Source: JBFFXF01 sp041569895 (GTDB lineage Bacteria > Planctomycetota > UBA8108 > JACQVS01). From it: a DNA stretch of 50,475 nucleotides. The notes under the pieces are model-generated. The model ran no database searches. It saw only the letters and a program-made list of their open reading frames with translations, and was not told the origin of the DNA. The stretch is taken from positions 1 through 50,475 of the forward strand of contig JBFFXF010000009.1 of NCBI GenBank assembly GCA_041569895.1, read 5' to 3'. The position numbers and the translations under genes are program-made. How positions within the stretch are numbered: the first letter of the stretch is position 1; each line of letters starts with the position of its first letter. Shown here piece after piece: positions 8,942 through 16,462 of the stretch.

Positions 8942-11900
8942 GTGTCCGAGGTCGGACGCGACACGCCGTCTCGAGAGCAGCGGCTCGACCGCGTGATTCG
9001 CGAGTACCTCGAGGCGAGGGAGCGGGGCGAGGACATCGAGGCCGAGGAGGTCGTCCGCCGTCACCCCGATCTGACCCCCGAGCTCGGAGAGTTCCTCGAG
9101 GACTACGATTCCTTCTCCTGGCTCAAGTGCGACGAGACGAACTCCGGCGGCCGGCACGCGCTCGGTCCGGGGGATCGGATCGGTGACTACGAAATCGTCG
9201 AGGAGCTCGGCCGCGGCGGCATGGGCGTGGTCTTCACGGCGCGACAGGCATCACTCGAACGGCTGGTCGCGCTGAAGGTCGTTCTCGGCGGGAGATTCGC
9301 TTCCGAGGAGGACCGGCGGCGGTTCGGCCGCGAGGCTGTCGCGGCGGCCCAGCTCGATCACCCGAACATCGTGTCGATCCACGACGTCGGCGAGGCCGAG
9401 GGGCTGCCGTACTTTTCGATGCGGCTCGTCACGGGCAGATCGCTGGCCGCGGCACGGCTCGATCTCTCCGACGACGTCAGGACGGCCGCCCGCGTGCTCG
9501 AGATCATCGCCCGGGCCGTGCACCACGCCCACGAGCGCGGCGTCCTCCACCGTGACCTGAAGCCGGCGAATATCCTCCTCGACGAGGACGGCGCGCCCCA
9601 CGTCACGGACTTCGGACTCGCGAAGCTGCTCTCCGACGACGTCCGACTGACGCAGAGCGGAGCAGTCCTCGGCACGCCGAGCTACATGTCGCCGGAGCAG
9701 ATCGACCGGCGACATGCTCCCATCACCCCCGCCACCGACGTGTACGGCCTCGGCGCGATGCTCTACGAGCTGATCACGCGGCGGCCGCCCTTCGAGGGCG
9801 CCAGCTCGTTCGAGATCGCCGACCAGGTGAGGGTCGCCGAGCCGATCAGACCGCGACTTCTGCGTCCGAATGTCCCGGTCGACCTGGAGACGATCTGCCT
9901 GAAGTGCATCGCGAAGGAGCCTCGGCGCCGATACGCGAGTGCGCTCGCGCTGGCCGAAGACCTCGCTCGCTTCCTCGACGGAAGGCCGATCGAGGCGCGA
10001 CCGATCTCGGCCGTCGGGCACGCGTGGCGAGCGTGCGCACGGAACCCGGTGGTGTCGAGCCTCACGGCGGGGATCATCCTCGCGCTGCTGATCGTGGTCG
10101 TCGGGCTCTGGCGCGCTCGTGTCATCACGCAGGAGAGCCTTTTTCAATCCTACGTCGATCAGGCCACGCTCCTGCGCCGCAGTGGAGGTCCTGGACAGCA
10201 GCTCGGTGCTCTCCGCCTCCTGGAGAGCGCCGCCCGCATCCGCCCCGACGACGCCATCGGCGGCGAGGTGCTCTCCTGCCTGGCGCTGGTCGACGTGGAG
10301 CGGCTTCGGGAGTTCGACTGCTACCCGGACGGGACAGTCGGTCTGCAGTGGAGCGATTACCGCTTTCCCGCCGCGGTCGATCGACAGTTCCGCAGGTTCG
10401 CTACCACGAGCGCCGACGGGGACGTGTTTGTCCGCAGCCTGGAGGACGGCGAAGTGCTTTCCGTCTTCCAGGCAGAGCCGGAAGTCAGGCATCTGACGCT
10501 CTCCGCTGACGGTCGATACGTCGCGGCGAACCAGCGCTCCCAGCGGACGCTTTCCGTGTGGGACACGCGGAGAGGCGACGAGCCGTTCATCGAGATTCGC
10601 GGTCGACGCCTGCACCGACCGATCGACTTCCACCCGGGGGGGCGCGAGGTCGCGATCGGTCTCCCGGACGGCTCCGTCGCGCTCCACGAGCTCCCGTCTG
10701 GCGAGCGGCGGCGTGGCCTTCCCCTTCGAGGAGTCGGGAGGAACATACAACATGTGCGGTACGCCCCCGATGGGGATCTTATCGCACTGTACGAACGCCC
10801 CGGGCCACTGCAACTCCTGGACATCCAGTCGGGTTCTGTCCTGCTCAGCCGTCACTTTCGTGACTATGTCATCGACATCAGTTGGGATCCCTCGGGGAAG
10901 TACGTCGCTCTCTCGACAGAGCACACCATCCATCTCCTCCACAGGAACGGCAAGGAACGGAGTCTTACCATCAAGGGCCATGGCGGTCGGGTGTTCCGAC
11001 TGCTCTTTCGCCCCGACGGACACACGCTCGCCTCCTCGAGCGCGGACAACTCGCTTCGATTTTGGAGCCTCTCGGGCCACCAGCTGCTCAGCCTCCCCGA
11101 TCAGGAGATCGTGGGTTTCTCCGAGGACGGGCGCCTTCTCTGTTCGATGGGTTTGGATGGGCAGATCATCGTCTCGCGCGTCACCAGCGCGAACGGTCCG
11201 GAATGGCGCCTCGTCGCGGGTTTGCCGGAGACGTACCCTCACGACATCGGCATCAGCCCCGACGAACGCCTGCTGGCGATTGGAACGTGGTTCGGGACGT
11301 ATCTGGTGGATCGAAACTCACGGCGTGTGCTGGGACGTCTCCCGACGGGGCTGACGTTGAGCGCCATCTTCCACCAATCGGGAACTTCGCTCTTCACCTG
11401 GGGAGCGATGGGGCTCTACCGCTGGCCGATCGCGGGAGCTTCCCCCGATCGGGAGGTTGTCCGAATCGGACCGCCGGAGTTGCTCGGGTTCGAGAGTATC
11501 GGAAACCGCATCGGCAACGGGTCTCTGTCGCCCGACGGCACGACCCTGGTCCTGGTCGTCAACGTCGACACCGGCGACACGGTCACCGTCGACTGGCGCT
11601 CTCCGAAGAGCATCGTCTCGATGTCACGGCAGGGGCGAAAGGGCACCGCCTTGATGAGCCCAGACGGCGAGGTCGTGGCAGGCGGGGGAAGCCGGGGGAT
11701 TGCCGTCTGGGATGCGAGTTCCGGGCAGCCGATCCTGACGTCGGGTCTCTCGAAACCGTTTCTCATCGGCTTCTCGGCCGACGGGCGCCAGCTGATCACG
11801 GCCTCCCACGACGAGTACTTCAGCTGGGACGCCGGCGACTGGACCGAGCAGTGGCGGTTGTCGAAGGAGCGCTTCTGCGACTCGCGGGGGGCGATGTCGC

Positions 11901-12223
11901 GAGACGGGCTCCTCGCCCTGAGGAACACCGCCACGAGCCTCATGCTCGTGGACGTCCACACCGGGCGCACGTTCGGCACGCTCCACACCCCGAACCGTAT
12001 CGTGTCGCTCTCCACTTGCCGCTCGGGCCGCCACCTCTTCGTCGCGGGCGCCGGCCTCGTGTACGAGCTCGACCTCGAACGCGCCGGCGAGCGGCTGCGC
12101 TCGATCGGGCTTCAGTGGGCGGTGCCGCCGTTCGCGGAGTGCGAGCAGGCCTCGGGGCCGTTGCAGCTCGAGGTCGACGAGGGGATCCTCGCCGCACCGT
12201 CCGACGCGCCCGAAACTCGTTGA
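8942..12223 (+). CDS. Membrane Ser/Thr protein kinase with WD40 repeats
   Basis: A 1093-residue Hanks-type kinase. Residues 1-75 are the acidic helical leader common in planctomycete kinases (RVIREYLEARERGE). The kinase domain covers about 84-345: glycine loop GRGGMGVV (90-97), VALK lysine (112), catalytic HRDLKPAN (203-210), DFG (223-225), and SPE in place of APE (250-252). All catalytic residues are present. A single membrane segment follows at about 371-392 (rich in I, L and V), then a long C-terminal part (about 440-1060) of WD40-like blades (for example LSADGRYVAANQRSQRTLSVWD, with the WD ending repeated). The likely topology is kinase inside and propeller outside. GTG 8942 has an excellent Shine-Dalgarno site. 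It is co-transcribed with the ECF sigma factor, which suggests phosphorylation-linked control of that sigma factor (inference). The stop is only 20 bases from the convergent DUF1501 stop. Confidence 0.93.
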   Translation: MSEVGRDTPSREQRLDRVIREYLEARERGEDIEAEEVVRRHPDLTPELGEFLEDYDSFSWLKCDETNSGGRHALGPGDRIGDYEIVEELGRGGMGVVFTARQASLERLVALKVVLGGRFASEEDRRRFGREAVAAAQLDHPNIVSIHDVGEAEGLPYFSMRLVTGRSLAAARLDLSDDVRTAARVLEIIARAVHHAHERGVLHRDLKPANILLDEDGAPHVTDFGLAKLLSDDVRLTQSGAVLGTPSYMSPEQIDRRHAPITPATDVYGLGAMLYELITRRPPFEGASSFEIADQVRVAEPIRPRLLRPNVPVDLETICLKCIAKEPRRRYASALALAEDLARFLDGRPIEARPISAVGHAWRACARNPVVSSLTAGIILALLIVVVGLWRARVITQESLFQSYVDQATLLRRSGGPGQQLGALRLLESAARIRPDDAIGGEVLSCLALVDVERLREFDCYPDGTVGLQWSDYRFPAAVDRQFRRFATTSADGDVFVRSLEDGEVLSVFQAEPEVRHLTLSADGRYVAANQRSQRTLSVWDTRRGDEPFIEIRGRRLHRPIDFHPGGREVAIGLPDGSVALHELPSGERRRGLPLRGVGRNIQHVRYAPDGDLIALYERPGPLQLLDIQSGSVLLSRHFRDYVIDISWDPSGKYVALSTEHTIHLLHRNGKERSLTIKGHGGRVFRLLFRPDGHTLASSSADNSLRFWSLSGHQLLSLPDQEIVGFSEDGRLLCSMGLDGQIIVSRVTSANGPEWRLVAGLPETYPHDIGISPDERLLAIGTWFGTYLVDRNSRRVLGRLPTGLTLSAIFHQSGTSLFTWGAMGLYRWPIAGASPDREVVRIGPPELLGFESIGNRIGNGSLSPDGTTLVLVVNVDTGDTVTVDWRSPKSIVSMSRQGRKGTALMSPDGEVVAGGGSRGIAVWDASSGQPILTSGLSKPFLIGFSADGRQLITASHDEYFSWDAGDWTEQWRLSKERFCDSRGAMSRDGLLALRNTATSLMLVDVHTGRTFGTLHTPNRIVSLSTCRSGRHLFVAGAGLVYELDLERAGERLRSIGLQWAVPPFAECEQASGPLQLEVDEGILAAPSDAPETR

Positions 12224-12243
12224 CGTGCAGTGCCGGAGCGCCC

Positions 12244-13629
12244 TCAGGCGATGATCTCCTCCACCACCTTCCCCGCGACGTCGGTGAGGCGGAAGTTGCG
12301 GCCGCCGTAGCGGTAGGTGAGTCTCGTGTGGTCGAGGCCGAGGAGGTGGAGGATGGTGGCGTGGAAGTCGTGGACGTGGCACGGGTCGGCGATGATGTCG
12401 ATGCCGTGCTCGTCCGTCTCGCCGTACGTGATGCCTCCCCGGACGCCGCCGCCGGCCAGGAGCGACGAGAACGCCCTGGCGTAGTGGTTGCGGCCCTTGG
12501 TGTTGTCCGTCCACGGCGTGCGGCCGAACTCGGTGGCGCACACGACGAGGGTGTCGTCGAGGAGGCCGCGCTTCTTGAGGTCGCCGATGAGTGCCGCGAT
12601 CGCCCGGTCGACTCGCTGCGCCTTGGGGCGATGCCCCTGCATGTCGCCGTGCGAGTCCCAGTTGTCGCTCGCGCCGGTGTCGATCAGCTCGACGACGCGC
12701 ACGCCGCGCTCGATCAGGCGGCGGGCGATGAGGCACTGGGCGGCGAAGGATCGGCGATCGTCGGACCTCAGGCCGTACGACCCGAGCGTCGTCGCCGACT
12801 CGGTCGAGATGTCGAACACCTCGGGCGCGTCGCGCATCATGCCGCGGGCGATCTCGAAGCTCGACATGCGCGCGCGCAGGTCGAGGTCGTGCGGACGCGC
12901 GCCGGCGTGCAGCTCGTTGACGTCGCGGAGCATGATGCGCTCGAGCTCCTGGAGCGTCACCGAGCGGGCCGCCGACCTGAGGTCCGGGATCGGCTCGTCG
13001 CCCGGCACGATGCGGACGCCCTGGTGGAACGGCGGCAGGAAGTTGTTGTCCCACACCTGCGCTCCCGCATAGGGCATGTGCTCGGCGAGCACGACGTAGG
13101 ACGGCAGGTTGGCGTTCCGCGTCCCGAGGCCGTAGCTGATCCACGACCCGAGGCTCGGCATCGGGACGGTCGCCGAGCCCGTGTGCATGGCGAGCACGGC
13201 CTGGAAGTGCTCGACGATGTCCGTGTGCAGGCTGCGGATCACGCAGAGCTCGTCGGCGACCGAGCCGAGGTGCGGGAAGAGCTCGCTGATCATCAGGCCG
13301 GAGCGGCCGTGGCGCTGAAATTCGAACGGCGAGCCCATCAGCGGGTACTTCGACGTGCCCCGCAGGTGCACGCCGTCGACGACCTTGCCGTGGTCGGTCC
13401 GCAACCGGGGCTTGGGGTCGAAGGTGTCGACGTGCGAGAAGCCGCCAGTCAGGAAGATGAAGATGAGACCCTGCGCCCCGGGCTCGAAGTGAGTCGGCCT
13501 CGGCGCCAGGGGATGGCCGTCGTGCACCCTCGCCGCGAGCGAGAGCGCCGGGTAGAGGGCGAGCCCGCCGGCGGCGAGACCCGATCGCCTGAGGAACTCA
13601 CGCCGTCGTGTCTTTTCTTCGCCGATCAC
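12244..13629 (-). CDS. DUF1501 family protein, Tat-exported
   Basis: A 461-residue DUF1501 protein, an alkaline-phosphatase/sulfatase-like fold of unproven reaction, abundant in Planctomycetes. A twin-arginine signal opens the protein (TRRREFLRRSGLAAGGLAL), so it is exported folded. Family features seen include IFIFLTGGFSHVDTFDPKP near the N-terminus, LIDTGASDNWDSH in the middle and CATEFGRTPW followed by GRNHYARAFSSLLAGGG near the C-terminus. I chose GTG 13629 because GGGAGG (13637-13642) lies seven bases upstream. The longer frame from GTG 13698 would add 23 basic residues, and its start lies in the hexamer tract. The gene follows the cytochrome-type gene on the same strand, the usual pairing of these families, so they probably act together outside the cytoplasm; substrate unknown. 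Confidence 0.92.
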   Translation of the reverse strand: MIGEEKTRRREFLRRSGLAAGGLALYPALSLAARVHDGHPLAPRPTHFEPGAQGLIFIFLTGGFSHVDTFDPKPRLRTDHGKVVDGVHLRGTSKYPLMGSPFEFQRHGRSGLMISELFPHLGSVADELCVIRSLHTDIVEHFQAVLAMHTGSATVPMPSLGSWISYGLGTRNANLPSYVVLAEHMPYAGAQVWDNNFLPPFHQGVRIVPGDEPIPDLRSAARSVTLQELERIMLRDVNELHAGARPHDLDLRARMSSFEIARGMMRDAPEVFDISTESATTLGSYGLRSDDRRSFAAQCLIARRLIERGVRVVELIDTGASDNWDSHGDMQGHRPKAQRVDRAIAALIGDLKKRGLLDDTLVVCATEFGRTPWTDNTKGRNHYARAFSSLLAGGGVRGGITYGETDEHGIDIIADPCHVHDFHATILHLLGLDHTRLTYRYGGRNFRLTDVAGKVVEEIIA

Positions 13630-13636
13630 GGTCGGG

Positions 13637-13642
13637 CCTCCC
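13637..13642 (-). promoter_or_regulatory. Shine-Dalgarno deciding the DUF1501 start
   Basis: GGGAGG on the minus strand, seven bases before GTG 13629. The upstream alternative GTG at 13698 has no such site. This places the Tat signal directly at the N-terminus, as usual. Confidence 0.6.
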
Positions 13643-13692
13643 GCGCGCTTTCGCGATGCTTTCCGTCCGTCTCCGGGTCCGGCTTTGCGGTC

Positions 13693-13746
13693 GGGCACGG
13701 GAACGGGTACGGGTACGGGTACGGGTACGGGTACGGGTACGGGTAC
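13693..13746 (+). repeat. GGGNAC hexamer tandem tract (G-quadruplex motif)
   Basis: Nine contiguous hexamers: GGGCAC, GGGAAC, then seven perfect GGGTAC. With nine runs of three G separated by three bases, the plus strand satisfies the usual G-quadruplex pattern twice over. It fills most of the gap between the cytochrome-type stop (13776) and the DUF1501 start, on the strand that is the template for that operon. The same hexamer family recurs at 50059-50085 and 50425-50475. Confidence 0.9.
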
Positions 13747-13775
13747 GATCCTTTACGACGGCGAATCGATGATTG

Positions 13776-16208
13776 TCAATCAACATACACGAACTCGTTC
13801 GCGGTGAGAAGAATCCGCGCGTAGCTGGTCCACGCCTCGATCTCGACGCGTTCCGGCGGCGCGGTCGCCCGCTCGAGGCCCGCGGTGTAGCTCTCGAGGT
13901 ACGCGACGCCGCGCTCCTGCTCCGGCGCGCTCGGCGGACGGGCGTAGGCCAGCTCGTACGCCCGCTCGATGCGCTCCCGCGTGTCGCGCGAGAGCGAGAG
14001 CAGGCACCGGGCGAGCCCCTCGGCCTGCTCCGCGACGAATGGGTTGTTGATCATGTACAGCGCCTGGAGTGGGACGGTGGCGCTGGTGCGCTTTCCCGTC
14101 GAGGAGTTCGGATCCGGGCCGTCGAAAAGCGCCAGAAACGGGTGCCGCTGGATGCGCTGCGTCATCAGGTAGACGCTGCGATGTCTCGACGGATACACTG
14201 CCTTGAATGGGTTGTGCTGCGTCCAGCGCCACTGCTCGATCGGCGGGAACGGATGCCGTCCGGGCCGGCCGAGGTCGAGGTTGCCGCCGGTCGCGAGCAA
14301 CGCGTCGCGGATCGCCTCCGCGTCCAGGCGCCTGCGGGCGTGACGCGACAGCCAGAGGTTCTGCGTATCTCGCTCCGCCCGGCTCCCGCCGTCCTCGCTC
14401 GACAGGCGGTACGCGCTCGAGGTCACCACGAGCCGCTGCATGGTCTTCACCGACCAGCCGCTCTCGACGAAGCGGTCCGCGAGCGAGTCGAGGAGCTCCG
14501 GATGCGTCGGTCTCGCGCCGCTGAGGCCGAAGTTCGACGGCGTCTCGACGATGCCGCGCCCGAAGTGGTGCTGCCAGATGCGATTGACCATGACGCGCGC
14601 GGTCAGGGGGTGGCGCGGGTCGGTGATCCACTCGGCGAGCTGCAGCCGGCCGCTCTCGCCCTCGGGGAACGACGGGGCCCGATCGCCGGCGAGGAACCGG
14701 GGCACGCCGCGCCGCACCTCCTCTCCCGGATCCGCCGGATCGCCGCGGCGGTGGATGCGTGCCGCCACCGGCTTCCCCTCGCCGACGGCGTAGGCGCCCG
14801 CCAGCCCCGCCGGCACGCCGGGTCGTTGCGCGTTGCGGAGCTCGCCGCGCAGCGCTCCGAGCCTGCGGTCGAGCTCCTGGCGAGCCTCGCCGGCGACCGC
14901 CTCGCGCTGCTTCTCGATGCGCTCGATCTCGGCGGTGAGCTCGTGGATCCTCGCCTCGTGCGCGGCGACGATCGGCCGGGCCTCGGCCGGCGGGAGGATC
15001 GGCACGAACCCGAGTCGGTTGAAGCCCTGCGACTGGAACTCCTCCGAGCCGGCGTACGGATACGTCGTGCTCGCGAAGATGCCGTAGAGGGCGTAGTAGT
15101 CCTCCATCGTCACCGGATCGAACTTGTGGTCGTGACAGCGGGCGCAACGCAGCGTGAGCCCGAGGAACGCGCGCCCGGTGGCCTCGATCGAGTCCTCGAG
15201 CGTCAGATGCCAGAGCTCGTAGGGCGCCGTGGCGTAGCGCCGCGACAGCGCCAGGAACCCGGTGGCGACGATGCGCTCCGCGTGGCGCTCCGGCGGACCG
15301 CTCCGCGCGAGGATGTCCCCGGCGAGCTGCTCGCGGACGAACTCGTCGTACGGCTTGTCCGCGTTGAAGGCGTCGATGATCGCGTCGCGATAGCGGCGGA
15401 TCTCGGGGATGGGGTAATCGGCGTTGTCGCCGGCGGTGTCGGCGTATCGGACGACATCCATCCAGTGACGCCCCCAGCGCTCGCCGTACCGAGGGCTCGC
15501 CAGCAGACGATCGACCAGTCGCTCGAACGCATCGGGCGCGTCGTCGGCGAGGAAGTCCGCCACCTCATCGGGTGACGGCGGCAGCCCGACGAGATCGAAC
15601 GACACCCGTCGCATCAGCGCCCGCCTGGCAGCCTGAAGGGCGGGGCCGAGCCGGTTCTCGCGCATCGTGGCCCGGACGAACGCATCGATGCGGCCGCGCG
15701 ACCAGCCGGTGGGGTCTTCTGGCGGCGGGATCGATCGCACCGGCTGAAACGCCCAGTGAGAGCGCGGATCGGCGGTCTTCCTCGTCGAATCGGGCCACAC
15801 GGCCCCGCGCTCGATCCAGACCGTGAAGTCGGCGACGATCCGCTCGCGCAGCGTCGCATCGGCCGCGAGGGTCGGATCGCCATGCCCCTGATCGAGCAGC
15901 GCGATCAACGGGCTGCGACCCGAATCGCCGGGCACCACTGCCGGTCCGCTGTCGCCCCCCGCGAGGAGCGCCTCCCGCGAGTCGACGCGCACGCCCCCCT
16001 CGACCCGCTCGCTGCCGTGACACGTGACACAGCGCTCGACGAGCACTGGGCGGATGGTCGCCTCGAAGTGCGCGAGCGCGTCGTCGGCGCCGGCGATTCG
16101 CGTCGATGCAAGCGCGGCGAGAAGCGCCAGCGCCGCCGTCGCTCGAGGGAATGCTCCGCCGAGACGTTCGAAAGAGACCGCGTCGAGGCACCGGGAGATA
16201 TTTCGCAT
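13776..16208 (-). CDS. PSCyt1/DUF1549/DUF1553 cytochrome-type protein
   Basis: An 810-residue exported protein of the planctomycete PSCyt1-PSD1 type. A signal peptide with a hydrophobic core (ATAALALLAALAS) ends near residue 42. It is followed by the cytochrome c-like PSCyt1 part with heme motif CVTCH (residues 60-64), then the DUF1549 part (about 165-365, SFDLVGLPPSPDEV and RYGERWGRHWMDVVRYADT) containing a second CARCH (355-359), then a coiled, charged stretch, then DUF1553 (about 490-750, HPLTARVMVNRIWQHHFGRG). Function unknown; the heme motifs suggest electron transfer in the periplasm. I chose ATG 16208; the frame can be opened by TTG at 16229, but ATG gives a cleaner signal peptide. DUF1501 follows 146 bases downstream of the stop (13776 to 13629), so the two likely form an operon. 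Confidence 0.93.
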   Translation of the reverse strand: MRNISRCLDAVSFERLGGAFPRATAALALLAALASTRIAGADDALAHFEATIRPVLVERCVTCHGSERVEGGVRVDSREALLAGGDSGPAVVPGDSGRSPLIALLDQGHGDPTLAADATLRERIVADFTVWIERGAVWPDSTRKTADPRSHWAFQPVRSIPPPEDPTGWSRGRIDAFVRATMRENRLGPALQAARRALMRRVSFDLVGLPPSPDEVADFLADDAPDAFERLVDRLLASPRYGERWGRHWMDVVRYADTAGDNADYPIPEIRRYRDAIIDAFNADKPYDEFVREQLAGDILARSGPPERHAERIVATGFLALSRRYATAPYELWHLTLEDSIEATGRAFLGLTLRCARCHDHKFDPVTMEDYYALYGIFASTTYPYAGSEEFQSQGFNRLGFVPILPPAEARPIVAAHEARIHELTAEIERIEKQREAVAGEARQELDRRLGALRGELRNAQRPGVPAGLAGAYAVGEGKPVAARIHRRGDPADPGEEVRRGVPRFLAGDRAPSFPEGESGRLQLAEWITDPRHPLTARVMVNRIWQHHFGRGIVETPSNFGLSGARPTHPELLDSLADRFVESGWSVKTMQRLVVTSSAYRLSSEDGGSRAERDTQNLWLSRHARRRLDAEAIRDALLATGGNLDLGRPGRHPFPPIEQWRWTQHNPFKAVYPSRHRSVYLMTQRIQRHPFLALFDGPDPNSSTGKRTSATVPLQALYMINNPFVAEQAEGLARCLLSLSRDTRERIERAYELAYARPPSAPEQERGVAYLESYTAGLERATAPPERVEIEAWTSYARILLTANEFVYVD

Positions 16209-16344
16209 CACGTGTGTCCGAGAACGCAACGCTCACGCCGTCGCAGAGCCCCTCGCAGAGCATCGTAGGCGAAACAGCCGCGACGCGAAAGATCGCGGCT
16301 CGACTGTCTGCTCGCAGTGTCGCGCAGATCGGCCAAAAAAAAGA

Positions 16345-16388
16345 AGTTGCGCTCCCCCCGGAGCTGCCGCTACAGTTGTCGCGCAACT
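16345..16388 (+). promoter_or_regulatory. Candidate promoter of giant gene B bracketed by an inverted repeat
   Basis: A -35-like TTGCGC (16347-16352) and -10-like TACAGT (16371-16376) are separated by 18 bases, placing transcription start near 16383 and an ~80-base leader before ATG 16463. The eight-base arms AGTTGCGC (16345-16352) and GCGCAACT (16381-16388) are perfect inverted repeats. One arm overlaps the -35 box and the other the expected start, the layout of a repressor operator. Seen by eye; function is inferred. Confidence 0.4.
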
Positions 16389-16462
16389 GGGTGCGGTTCC
16401 TTCTGGGCGCCGCCGGGTCGAAAACGGCAGTATTCGAACGGTTCAACGCGAGCGTGGGATCA

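Noticed and set aside
10882..13824. Long plus-strand frame running through the kinase and DUF1501 genes, and the minus frame 11624-13144
   Set aside because: They are out-of-frame or antisense readings; the kinase and DUF1501 frames have clear conserved motifs and ribosome sites.
13773..15575. 600-residue plus-strand frame opposite the cytochrome-type gene
   Set aside because: Antisense shadow; the minus strand carries CVTCH, DUF1549 and DUF1553 signatures.
16106..16462. Upstream extension of giant gene B by 119 codons
   Set aside because: It would overlap the start of the divergent cytochrome-type gene and cover the candidate promoter; ATG 16463 also matches the LEPR spacing of protein A.
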